Source: Acidobacteriota bacterium (GTDB taxonomy: Bacteria > Acidobacteriota > Terriglobia > UBA7540). Taken from it: a stretch of 30,220 bases of DNA. Under the pieces are notes generated by a model. The model was not told where the DNA came from. It made no database searches and saw nothing but the letters and a program-made list of their open reading frames with translations. Below, one piece after another: positions 14,957 to 22,967 of the stretch (position 1 is its first letter; each line of letters opens with the position of its first letter). The translations under genes were made by a program, and so were the position numbers. The DNA is taken from contig JAKAWN010000028.1 in the NCBI GenBank assembly GCA_021827245.1, forward strand, positions 1 to 30,220, given 5' to 3'.

Positions 14957-17545
14957 TTGCAAACCTACGCACAGCTTCATCAAGTAAAGCGAAAATCGCG
15001 ATACGTTCTGGCAAGCCTTCTTGCCTTCGCCTTCTTTCATGGGTATGTCTTGGGGGCTATCGATCCCCCGCAGCAAACCCAGGAACTGCGAGGTGAAGTT
15101 GTCAATGAAAAGAACTACCCGATTGCCGGCGTTGTCTGTACGCTCAAGGGAGGAATGCTTCCCAGTGAGGGCATCTCTGTCACCACCGGGGGATATGGCA
15201 GATTCACCATATCTGGGCTGCTGCCAGGACGATACGACCTGACCTGCGGCGCCCTTGGGTACCAACCTTATGCCAAGATGGGTTTGCCCGTCTCCTCAAC
15301 TCTGGCTCCGATTTTACACATTGTGATGCCGACGCTCAAGAAGGTTGTCCAGAGGGTCGAGGTCAGAGCGTCAGCGAACAAGGTCGCCGAGCAGAGTTCG
15401 GCCCCGCCCTCGGAAATCAGCTCAGAGGCCCTTACGACTTTGCCGATTGCCGAGCAGAAGTTCAGAGCGGCCCTTCCGCTCGTGCCCGGAGTCATACGCA
15501 GTCCGACAGGCAAGATCAGCATCCGGGGTTCCGTGGAAAACAAGGGGATGGTGCTCGTGGATGGCGCGGAGTCCGCCGACCCCATTACCGGCAGCTTTGA
15601 CATCGATCTCTCAATCGACGCCATTCAGTCTCTCAATGTCTACAAAGCTCCATTCAATCCCCGGTACGCCGGCTTCTCAGGCGGGCTGACGACCATTGAA
15701 ACCAAGGCTCCAGGGTACAAGTGGGACTGGAGCCTGAACGACTTTTTCCCGGGATTTCGCGGCAGGGACGGACACCTGGTAGGCGTCAACGACTGGTCGC
15801 CCCGGCTCAATTTGACCGGGCCGCTGTGGAAGCACAACCTGAATTTTTCAGAGTCGTTTATCTACAATATCGAAAAGATTCCTGTTCGAGGGCTTGCCTG
15901 GCCTCACAATGAAACGAAGAAGGAAAGTTGGAATTCATTTACAACGCTGCAGTACGTGGTTTCACCCCATCATATCGTGTCGGTCCATTTTCAACTGTTT
16001 CCGGCAAAGCAGGAGTTCGCCAATATCAGCGCGCTGATCCAGCAGCCTGCTTCTTCCAATTACGCCGAGCGTGGCTACTCCCTGCAAGGCAATGACAATT
16101 ACGAGTTCAGCTCTGGCGGGATCCTGAGTACCGTCGTCAAATTCACTCAATTTGACGCCTATGCACATGGACAAGGCCCGGAGGATATGCTGATCAACCC
16201 GAATGGCTATGGCGGAAACTGGTTCAATGCCTGGAACAGAACCAGCAACCAAGAAGAAGGCAATATTATCTATCGCTTTCCAACCTGGAAATTGGCAGGA
16301 AGGCACCAGACCGAAATTGGCGGAGATCTTATCAACGCAGCGTATAACGGAACCAGCCAGTCACACCCCATCCTTGTCACGCAGACGGATGGCACGCTCC
16401 TGGAACAACTTGATTTTGTGGGGCCCGGGGGCATTCCCACCACCCAGGTTCCGGCATTCCTTACCGCGAGAAACGCGCAAGGAGCAGCTTTTATTGGGGA
16501 TCGATGGATGGTGCGTGAAAATGCTTCCGTTGACCTGGGACTGCAATATTACGGGCAGGCGGTGGGCCAGCTTGTCACTTTTGCACCGCGCCTTGGGCTT
16601 GTGTACTCACCCGGGGAAAGCGGCCGGACGATATTCCGAGCGGGCGCTGGCATCTTCAAGGCGCGGGTACCCCTGCTGGCCAGTGACTTCGGCGATAATC
16701 CCACGCAGGTGGTAACCCAGTTTGACAGCCTGGGAAACGTGCTGGGCAACCCTCTAGCTTATGTAAATCAGTGCGCCACAAGAACCTCAGCAGGGCTGGA
16801 GGTCGTTCCCGATTGCTCCGATCTTGACGCGACGCCGTACAACCTGACCTGGCGGCTCGAAATGGATCAGCAGATGACCAACCATATAGCGCTGCGGCTG
16901 AGTTACCTCGGAAGCAACACGTACCGGGAGTTCACCATCAATCCGGAGGTGCCGTCTCCGACGGCGGCCACCATGCTGCTCTCCAACCGTGGGGCGTCCC
17001 GGTATCACGAATATGAGGTCATGGTCAGTTACCGCGACGAAAAGGGCAACGAACTGAACAGCTCTTACGTGCGCAGCCGGACGTTGGGAGATCTGAACGC
17101 GGTCTCTGATGTTTTTGTGCCTTTTCAGGAGCCCATCATTCGCCCCGACGCTTATACCAATCTGAATGCGGATGTGCCGAATCGGTTCATTTCCTGGGGC
17201 GTCTTTCACTTGCCTTTCAAAATTGTATTTGCTCCGATCATCGACTGGCACACCGGCTTTCCCTGGTCAGCCGTCAATGCCCAGCAGAACTACGTCGGCA
17301 AGCCCAACGGTCTTCGATTCCCCGGATTTTTCTCATTCGATTTTAAAGTGTGGAAGTGGCTACCCCTGCCACACTGGCTTCCCTTCGGTTTCGGCAATAA
17401 TAAGCTGGAGTGGGGGATTGGCTTCCACAACGCAACTAATGCCTTGGACCCCCTTGCGGTCTACAACAATATCGCTTCACCCTACTACGGCCACTTTGTG
17501 GGCTTCCAGCACCGGGTCATCGATATCAACGTTAATGCCCATTAG
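14957..17545 (+). CDS. TonB-dependent receptor with N-terminal carboxypeptidase-regulatory domain
   Basis: This 862-residue outer-membrane receptor takes up a ligand using TonB energy. It starts at TTG 14957, the only initiator between the in-frame stop at 14927 and the signal peptide, with AGGA about eight bases upstream. Residues about 12-34 form a signal peptide (KRKSR then a hydrophobic core). Residues about 42-120 are a CarboxypepD_reg-like beta-sandwich (LRGEVVNEKNYPIAGVVCTL). A plug domain follows (LPLVPGVIRSPTGKISIRG, VLVDGAESADPITGSF), then the beta-barrel. This Oar-like architecture is expanded in Acidobacteriota. The ligand cannot be read from the sequence. The barrel shows no break; the last residues (VIDINVNAH) do not end in the usual aromatic. 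Confidence 0.9.
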   Translation: MQTYAQLHQVKRKSRYVLASLLAFAFFHGYVLGAIDPPQQTQELRGEVVNEKNYPIAGVVCTLKGGMLPSEGISVTTGGYGRFTISGLLPGRYDLTCGALGYQPYAKMGLPVSSTLAPILHIVMPTLKKVVQRVEVRASANKVAEQSSAPPSEISSEALTTLPIAEQKFRAALPLVPGVIRSPTGKISIRGSVENKGMVLVDGAESADPITGSFDIDLSIDAIQSLNVYKAPFNPRYAGFSGGLTTIETKAPGYKWDWSLNDFFPGFRGRDGHLVGVNDWSPRLNLTGPLWKHNLNFSESFIYNIEKIPVRGLAWPHNETKKESWNSFTTLQYVVSPHHIVSVHFQLFPAKQEFANISALIQQPASSNYAERGYSLQGNDNYEFSSGGILSTVVKFTQFDAYAHGQGPEDMLINPNGYGGNWFNAWNRTSNQEEGNIIYRFPTWKLAGRHQTEIGGDLINAAYNGTSQSHPILVTQTDGTLLEQLDFVGPGGIPTTQVPAFLTARNAQGAAFIGDRWMVRENASVDLGLQYYGQAVGQLVTFAPRLGLVYSPGESGRTIFRAGAGIFKARVPLLASDFGDNPTQVVTQFDSLGNVLGNPLAYVNQCATRTSAGLEVVPDCSDLDATPYNLTWRLEMDQQMTNHIALRLSYLGSNTYREFTINPEVPSPTAATMLLSNRGASRYHEYEVMVSYRDEKGNELNSSYVRSRTLGDLNAVSDVFVPFQEPIIRPDAYTNLNADVPNRFISWGVFHLPFKIVFAPIIDWHTGFPWSAVNAQQNYVGKPNGLRFPGFFSFDFKVWKWLPLPHWLPFGFGNNKLEWGIGFHNATNALDPLAVYNNIASPYYGHFVGFQHRVIDINVNAH

Positions 17546-17591
17546 TCCTCGCAGAGCGGGAGTCCGTAATTCATTTGCGCGGACGGGGACT

Positions 17592-17637
17592 TATAATGCC
17601 GGAATTTTCCGACTGCTGATGCTGGATTGAATATAAT
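17592..17637 (+). promoter_or_regulatory. Two perfect -10 hexamers upstream of the ArnT-like gene
   Basis: TATAAT occurs at 17592-17597 and again at 17632-17637 in the 109-bp gap after the receptor. The second would start transcription about ten bases before the ATG at 17655 and leave GGAAGG (17638-17643) as ribosome-binding site. Neither has a convincing -35 at 16-18 bases. At least one is likely a real promoter element. Confidence 0.35.
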
Positions 17638-17654
17638 GGAAGGCTCGGCACAAT

Positions 17655-19502
17655 ATGCAACAGACTGCCCTTAGAACTGAACTTCCCAAACCGACAGCGG
17701 TAGCTCCTTCCCCCCTCCGGCGCGCCATTCCCTGGATTCTGCTGGGCGTGATCTGGCTGGCAGTGTACTTCCAAGGTGCATTCCGCCCTTCCTTGCTTGA
17801 TGATGCCGACTCCACTCACGCCGAGGCCGCGCGCGAAATGTATCTGACCGGTAACTATATTACGCTGCACGTCAACGGCGTCCGGTATCTTCAAAAGGCG
17901 CCGTTGCCGTACTGGCTGGTGTCATTCTCTTTCTCGGCTCTCGGGGTTTCTGAATTTGCCGTGCGCTTGCCTATCATCCTGGCGATCCTGTGCTTGATGG
18001 GACTTGGAGCGTTATGGGGATATCGAGCTTTCGGTCGTCGGGCCGGAATCTATGCCGCACTGTTTATCGGGACGTGCCTAGGGTGTTTTCTTTTCACCCG
18101 TATTTTCATTCCCGACGTCCTCCTCAGCTTATTTATAGCCTTGGCCCTCTACTTCTTTACCTCCGCATTCTCTGCGCACAGGGAGAAGGAATGGCGATGG
18201 TATGCCGGTTACGCGGCCATTGCACTTGCTGTGCTGACAAAGGGATTAGTGGCCCTGGTGTTTGTGGGCTTTCCTGCCATCTTTTACGTGCTGCTGAGCG
18301 GCGAATGGAAGCGATGGCGAGAACTTCGCTTGGGTAAAGGACTTGCACTTTTCTTTTTAATCGCGGCGCCGTGGCACATTCTGGCAGGCATTGATAACCA
18401 CGGATTCTTCTGGGAATATTTCATTAACGAACAATTCCTCCGGTTCCTGAACGAGTGCTATCCCCACGATTACAACAAGATGCCGGACATGGCCTACTGG
18501 TTCCTGCACCTGGTCTGGCTGTTTCCGTGGAGCGTCTACTTCCCGCTGATGTTTCGCGACTTGAAGCGGGACGTCACTGCGGCTCGAAAGCGGCCCGAAC
18601 TGACTTTTGCCATCCGCACGCGTGCGCTCTGCTGGATCTGGGTTGCTGTGGTCCTCATTTTCTTTTCGTTTTCGAGCAACCAGGAGTATTACACTTTCCC
18701 GGCCTATCTGCCCGCCCTGCTTCTGATCGCTGGAAGCCTGGCGCATGAAGAGGAGACGAAACGCTCAAGCGGATGGGTCACTCTGGGGAACAGCCTGTAT
18801 GCCGTGGTCGGCGTGATTGGTGGAGCGGTTCTGACGTGGGCTCTGTGGGTGTCACGACACGTCCCTCCCACCGACAATCTTGGGCAGTTACTGGTGCACC
18901 GCGACGTGGCCCACAACACGCTTTCGCTGTCCAAATTCTTTGACCTTACAACCTCGGCGTTTGCGGCCCTTCGGCTTCCAGCCGCTCTTGCTGCCACGGC
19001 TCTCCTGATTGGCTCACTGGTCGCGCTCTTCCTCCGTTTCCGACGGAAAAAGTATGCCTCAACCTGGGCCATGGGTGTTGGCGCTGCTCTTCTTCTTGTA
19101 GCGTCCCAGTTGGCTTTTGTACGCTTTGGCCCCTTTATGTCTTCAAAGAAATTTGCGGATGTGATCAAACGGCAGGAAAAGCCCGGTGATCTGGTGATGA
19201 TTTTTGGTGATCAAGCCTATGGCTCGTCGCTTCTCTTCTACCTCTCTCCGAACATGGGCGTAAAGCAACACATCGACCTGGTCAATGGGAACACCACCTC
19301 GATGTGGTTTGGATCAACATTTCCGGATGCTCCGCACATCTTTCTGAATAATGCAGACCTGATCCGCGACTGGAAGGGCAAACACAGGGTCTTTCTGTTT
19401 GTCCCGCCACGAAGAATCGCGGAGGTGAGGAAAATACTGCCGCAACCGCGATACGTCATCGCCGAAAATTCAGGAAAGGTCATGTACAGTAACCAGCCGT
19501 GA
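17655..19502 (+). CDS. ArnT/PMT-like integral membrane glycosyltransferase
   Basis: This 615-residue protein has the GT-C fold of ArnT and protein O-mannosyltransferases, which transfer a sugar from a polyprenyl-phosphate carrier on the outer face of the inner membrane. After a 22-residue cytoplasmic lead comes the first TM helix, then the catalytic periplasmic loop with Asp49-Asp50 (LLDDADSTHAEAAREM), the VRYLQKAPLPYW segment, and about ten more TM helices. The C-terminal about 130 residues form a soluble domain, as in ArnT. In ArnT the sugar goes to lipid A; here the acceptor is unknown. It is convergent with the GT21 gene and next to a hopanoid head-group operon, so a lipid acceptor is possible but inferred. 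Confidence 0.88.
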   Translation: MQQTALRTELPKPTAVAPSPLRRAIPWILLGVIWLAVYFQGAFRPSLLDDADSTHAEAAREMYLTGNYITLHVNGVRYLQKAPLPYWLVSFSFSALGVSEFAVRLPIILAILCLMGLGALWGYRAFGRRAGIYAALFIGTCLGCFLFTRIFIPDVLLSLFIALALYFFTSAFSAHREKEWRWYAGYAAIALAVLTKGLVALVFVGFPAIFYVLLSGEWKRWRELRLGKGLALFFLIAAPWHILAGIDNHGFFWEYFINEQFLRFLNECYPHDYNKMPDMAYWFLHLVWLFPWSVYFPLMFRDLKRDVTAARKRPELTFAIRTRALCWIWVAVVLIFFSFSSNQEYYTFPAYLPALLLIAGSLAHEEETKRSSGWVTLGNSLYAVVGVIGGAVLTWALWVSRHVPPTDNLGQLLVHRDVAHNTLSLSKFFDLTTSAFAALRLPAALAATALLIGSLVALFLRFRRKKYASTWAMGVGAALLLVASQLAFVRFGPFMSSKKFADVIKRQEKPGDLVMIFGDQAYGSSLLFYLSPNMGVKQHIDLVNGNTTSMWFGSTFPDAPHIFLNNADLIRDWKGKHRVFLFVPPRRIAEVRKILPQPRYVIAENSGKVMYSNQP

Positions 19503-19627
19503 ATCACCTTCACTGCTGATAGGAAAATTGAGAAAAAACTATACGTTGAGCGGCAGTCTGCGGCCGGGGGCTTTCAGCGTTCATGGAGCTGCTACGGAAG
19601 ATGGATGTCACTCTTTTGTAATTCTTG

Positions 19628-20839
19628 TTAGGTCGTACACCCGGCGCGTTTGGAGCTTGCGCCGGCGGGTTGTTTGCGGATCATTCGACCGCCCGCCACC
19701 AGGCGGTATCGTTCCTGCCGCCAGACAATTTCTGAGCCCAAGAAGCTTCCACACCAAAGAAAAAATCCCAGAAGGTCACGCGCGGGATAAAGCCAGCAGA
19801 GCCTCGCGGACTGCCGGTCTCTCGTGACGCCCCACCCTACAACCAGGGCGTGAAAAAGGCGATTGGCAAATGCCAGGCCAAGCAATCCCAGCCCCAAAGC
19901 CCAGTTTCCGGACATCCAGCCTGCCGCGAGGCCCAGCAGTCCGAACGGCATGGCAAAGGTCAACCCGGTGCCTATGTGGCCGAGGCGGCGAGAGAATCGC
20001 GAACTTTTCATCCAGCGAAGCTGATGGAGAAGGGATTGCCGCGCAGACCGGTTCACGACGACGTGATCAATCACGTGATGCGAAAGCACAACTTTTTTCC
20101 CCGCTTCGTGCGTCAGCGCGCCCATGACAAAATCATCAGCGCAATAGTCGCGAAGGGCTGCGAATCCGCCCCACCCCTCCAGCACGGTTCTCCGTATGAC
20201 CATCGTGGGGCCGAGAGCAAACTTCATCCCTTCGAGGAGATTGGCCACCAAAACGCCCGAGGACATTTCCACCGACATGCCCAGAGCTTCCAGCCGCGGC
20301 CAAAATCCGCCCGTCGAAATTCCGCGGTAAAGGCAGGTGACCATGCCGACGCTCTCATCCATCGTGGGTTGTACCACCTGCTTCAAATAGTCAGGCGCCA
20401 CGCGAACATCGCTGTCGGAAATTGCCAGGGTTGGGTAAGATGCGAACGGAATCATCTTCTCCATCAGGCAAACCTTGGCATTCGGATAGGTCGGATGGCC
20501 GGACATGACAGTCCGGGCTGGGATGCGGGGATATTTCCGCATCAACGAATGGACGACCGCTAGAGCCGGATCGTCCTCAGTCCGTGCGCCGAAGATCAGT
20601 TCATAGACGGGGTATTCCTGTTGGAAAAAACTTTCGAGGCATTCTTCCAGCATCGGTTCCATGCCATACACGGGCTTCAGCACCGTCACGGGAGGCAGGA
20701 TGCCGATTCCTTTACTTCGCTCAAGATCCAGTCTGGCCGAAACACGAAAACGGACGGCTGCAATGACAACCAGCCCGAGGTAGACAGTGGATGCAAGCAG
20801 TCCAGTAATCGCAACAATAAGAAAGATGTGTCCAAGCAT
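19628..20839 (-). CDS. hpnI: GT21 family glycosyltransferase, HpnI-like (paralog 2)
   Basis: HpnI adds N-acetylglucosamine to bacteriohopanetetrol in composite hopanoid synthesis; it belongs to GT21 with ceramide glucosyltransferases. The 403-residue protein has one N-terminal TM helix (about 5-29), a cytoplasmic GT-A domain with the family motifs EDD (88-90), DSD (142-144), ADD (234-236) and QLRW (273-276), and C-terminal TM helices. All are intact. It is the last gene of the minus-strand arm, 151 bp after its paralog, a gap long enough to hold its own promoter. The segment VTCLYRG followed by GFWPRL is typical of the HpnI group. Which of the two copies is the true HpnI cannot be decided here; the other may use a different sugar or lipid. 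Confidence 0.85.
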   Translation of the reverse strand: MLGHIFLIVAITGLLASTVYLGLVVIAAVRFRVSARLDLERSKGIGILPPVTVLKPVYGMEPMLEECLESFFQQEYPVYELIFGARTEDDPALAVVHSLMRKYPRIPARTVMSGHPTYPNAKVCLMEKMIPFASYPTLAISDSDVRVAPDYLKQVVQPTMDESVGMVTCLYRGISTGGFWPRLEALGMSVEMSSGVLVANLLEGMKFALGPTMVIRRTVLEGWGGFAALRDYCADDFVMGALTHEAGKKVVLSHHVIDHVVVNRSARQSLLHQLRWMKSSRFSRRLGHIGTGLTFAMPFGLLGLAAGWMSGNWALGLGLLGLAFANRLFHALVVGWGVTRDRQSARLCWLYPARDLLGFFLWCGSFLGSEIVWRQERYRLVAGGRMIRKQPAGASSKRAGCTT

Positions 20840-20990
20840 TGTGACTACGCAGATACAGACCGCTTAATTATGATAAGGCAGGCGAGACCAGTTGGGCCAA
20901 GACATTTGAGCGGGTTCCGTGATGCCGTCTTAGCACGAAGCCCTGGCTGCAACCTTTCACCCTACACAGGCGGGAGCAGCGCACAAACCC

Positions 20991-22151
20991 CTAATCTTTT
21001 GTCGGCGCCGGGCTCAGACGGCCTTTGCGAACGTAGAATTCCGTCCCACGCCATTGAATGCGCCTTTTGGAAAAACTGACGGCCAGGATACAGAAAGCGA
21101 GGGCGTCCCAAGCCGGTACCAGCCACATCTTCCTTCGCAGCACTGGATCTTTGAGGCCCCAGACTCCAACGGTCCAGGCCACGGCAAGCCGCAGCGCCAT
21201 GTAAGCGCCCAGGAAGCCCGCTGTGCCTTCCCATGTGTGCTGGACCGCTGTGGCTGCCACGACCCACGGCAGAGCCTGTGTCAGGAGTCTTCCCAGTTGG
21301 CCCCATGGTCGCGAATTCCGAACTCCGACAGCCCATCGAAGCTGGTGTTTGACCGCGTCCAGCGCCCCCTGAGACGGTGAGAGCGTTGCGACGGTGTATG
21401 GTATCAGCTCGACGTCATGGCCGGTATCAACAATCCGCTTGCCCAGCTCGAAATCGTCTGAGAAGCAATCGGCGATGGCCTTGAAGCCACCGATCTCCTG
21501 CAAGCGTTCGGCCCTGACGGCCGTTGTGGCCCCCAAGGCGAATCTTACTCCCTCCAACTGCCGGGCAACGATAACTCCGGCCAGGAAGTCTGAAGTGAGG
21601 CCAACGGCTTCAATTTCAGATCCCAGCTTGGGCTCCGGCTGCATGTGGTACATACAGGTGACTGCACCCACTTTGGGATTTTTAAACGGGCCCACCACGG
21701 CGCGCAGGTAGTCAGGCCTCACGCGGATGTCACTGTCACTGATCACCAGGATGGGATATCGGGCCTCGCGCGACAAGCGGCAAAGCTTTCGGACCTTGCT
21801 GTTCCACCCCTTGCACGAAGACCCGATGAGAAGACGGATCTCCCTGCCGGGATAATCGCGAATCAATTTACGAATGACTGGAACCGCGGGGTCATCGGCG
21901 TCAGAAACACCGAACAGGATCTCGTACTCAGGGTAGTCGAGATTGCAGAAGCTGGCAAAATTCTCGTAGGCTTCCCTGTCAAGGCCCCTGACAGGTTTTA
22001 GGATGCTGACGGGAGGCGCAAAATTGGGATCATGGCGGAAGGGACGGCGGAAATAAAACCATGCACTGACAAGCACCACCAGGTAATAAAGCAGTGAAAT
22101 GATGGCGCCAACTGAGACAAACCACTCGATTAAGTGTGGATGCATTGCCAT
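20991..22151 (-). CDS. hpnI: GT21 family glycosyltransferase, HpnI-like (paralog 1)
   Basis: The 386-residue protein shares the whole layout of its downstream neighbour: N-terminal TM helix (about 10-33), GT-A domain with DADD (84-87), DSD (139-141), SDD (231-233) and QLRW (270-273), then two to three C-terminal TM helices. The motifs differ in detail (CMYHMQPEPKLG against CLYRGISTGGFW), so the copies have diverged. It begins nine bases after the stop of the SMR-type gene, hence is in the same operon as hpnJ and the transporter pair, which argues for a lipid-glycosylating role on the cytoplasmic face. A donor such as UDP-GlcNAc is expected for HpnI but not shown by sequence. Confidence 0.85.
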   Translation of the reverse strand: MAMHPHLIEWFVSVGAIISLLYYLVVLVSAWFYFRRPFRHDPNFAPPVSILKPVRGLDREAYENFASFCNLDYPEYEILFGVSDADDPAVPVIRKLIRDYPGREIRLLIGSSCKGWNSKVRKLCRLSREARYPILVISDSDIRVRPDYLRAVVGPFKNPKVGAVTCMYHMQPEPKLGSEIEAVGLTSDFLAGVIVARQLEGVRFALGATTAVRAERLQEIGGFKAIADCFSDDFELGKRIVDTGHDVELIPYTVATLSPSQGALDAVKHQLRWAVGVRNSRPWGQLGRLLTQALPWVVAATAVQHTWEGTAGFLGAYMALRLAVAWTVGVWGLKDPVLRRKMWLVPAWDALAFCILAVSFSKRRIQWRGTEFYVRKGRLSPAPTKD

Positions 22152-22160
22152 CGTCTTTTT

Positions 22161-22532
22161 TCAAATGCAGACGAGCGCGACTCCAATGCACACGATGATT
22201 ACGCCCGCCCACCTTTCTTTGTTAACATGCTCTCCGAGCAGGAATTGTGCGCCCATGGCGCCAACAAAATAGCTGGCTGCCGTGGCAGGTACCACGAGGC
22301 TTACATTTGCCCAGGAAAGCAACGCCAGTAAAGAAAAGAACGCCACTGTCATCAATCCGATTCCGATCCACATCCATTTGATGCGAAAAGCTCGGCCAAA
22401 AACCCGCAATAGATTGGAGGGGCTAAAGCGTTTGACTTCGCCCATGGTTTTCATGGCTTGGGACAAGGAGAGATCTCCCAGTTGTCCTGCAAGAACCACA
22501 ATCGTAATAAAGAGAGCTGTTCGAGCTGTCAT
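22161..22532 (-). CDS. Small multidrug-resistance/EamA-like membrane protein, subunit 2
   Basis: This 123-residue protein has four hydrophobic helices, the size of one SMR subunit or half of an EamA (DMT) transporter. The first helix contains GDLSLSQAMKTMG, and the last two carry SWANVSLVVPATAASY and FLLGEHVNKERWAGVIIVCIGV, the usual EamA end motif. The upstream protein at 22529-22945 has the same motifs, so they are related halves. Their genes overlap by four bases, like the ArnE/ArnF flippase pair for undecaprenyl-phosphate-aminoarabinose. A heterodimeric flippase or small-molecule exporter is likely. With HpnJ on one side and HpnI on the other, a glycosylated hopanoid is a reasonable but unproven cargo. 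Confidence 0.8.
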   Translation of the reverse strand: MTARTALFITIVVLAGQLGDLSLSQAMKTMGEVKRFSPSNLLRVFGRAFRIKWMWIGIGLMTVAFFSLLALLSWANVSLVVPATAASYFVGAMGAQFLLGEHVNKERWAGVIIVCIGVALVCI

Positions 22533-22945
22533 CGGGTTTGCGTCGTGCTGGGGTGAGTCCCTCCCACCACGATAACTCCCACACAGATCAGCCCTACGCC
22601 AATCCAGCGAGTGGTAGGAACGTGTTCACCCAGAAAGAAATATCCCATCAGGGCCACCAGAACATAACCGATAGCCGAGGCGGGAGAAACATAACTGAAA
22701 TCCGCCCACGAAAGCACGAGCATGTAGCTCGCCAGGAAGAGTATCAACAAGACAATCGCCAGCCAGACGGTTCCGCTTTCGAGCGCCCGGGCAAAGAAGC
22801 TGATCACTTTGCCTGGAGCCCAGCTATGGAGTCCGCCAAACTGTTTCATGCCCTGGCTGAGCAAAACGTCACCTACTGAACCGAAGGTAACCATCAGCGC
22901 CAGTAATACATACGTCTTGCCGCGCGGCGTCCTTGTTTCAGCCAT
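22529..22945 (-). CDS. Small multidrug-resistance/EamA-like membrane protein, subunit 1
   Basis: The product is 138 residues when started at the ATG 22945, 22 bases after the hpnJ stop. A longer frame reaching back to 23059 would overlap hpnJ by 92 bases and add 38 residues without membrane character, so I reject it. Four TM helices are clear. The motifs GDVLLSQGMKQFG, SWADFSYVSPASAIGY and FFLGEHVPTTRWIGVGLICVGV mirror those of the partner. The conserved Gly-Asp in helix 1 may take the place of the Glu14 proton-coupling residue of EmrE. Tandem, overlapping, unequal halves suggest an obligate heterodimer with fixed topology. Confidence 0.8.
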   Translation of the reverse strand: MAETRTPRGKTYVLLALMVTFGSVGDVLLSQGMKQFGGLHSWAPGKVISFFARALESGTVWLAIVLLILFLASYMLVLSWADFSYVSPASAIGYVLVALMGYFFLGEHVPTTRWIGVGLICVGVIVVGGTHPSTTQTR

Positions 22946-22967
22946 GAAATCCCGTAGTTCAGAAAAC

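Noticed and set aside
19850..20563. 237-codon plus-strand frame opposite the GT21 gene
   Set aside because: It is a shadow of the HpnI-like coding region, whose motifs on the minus strand are intact.
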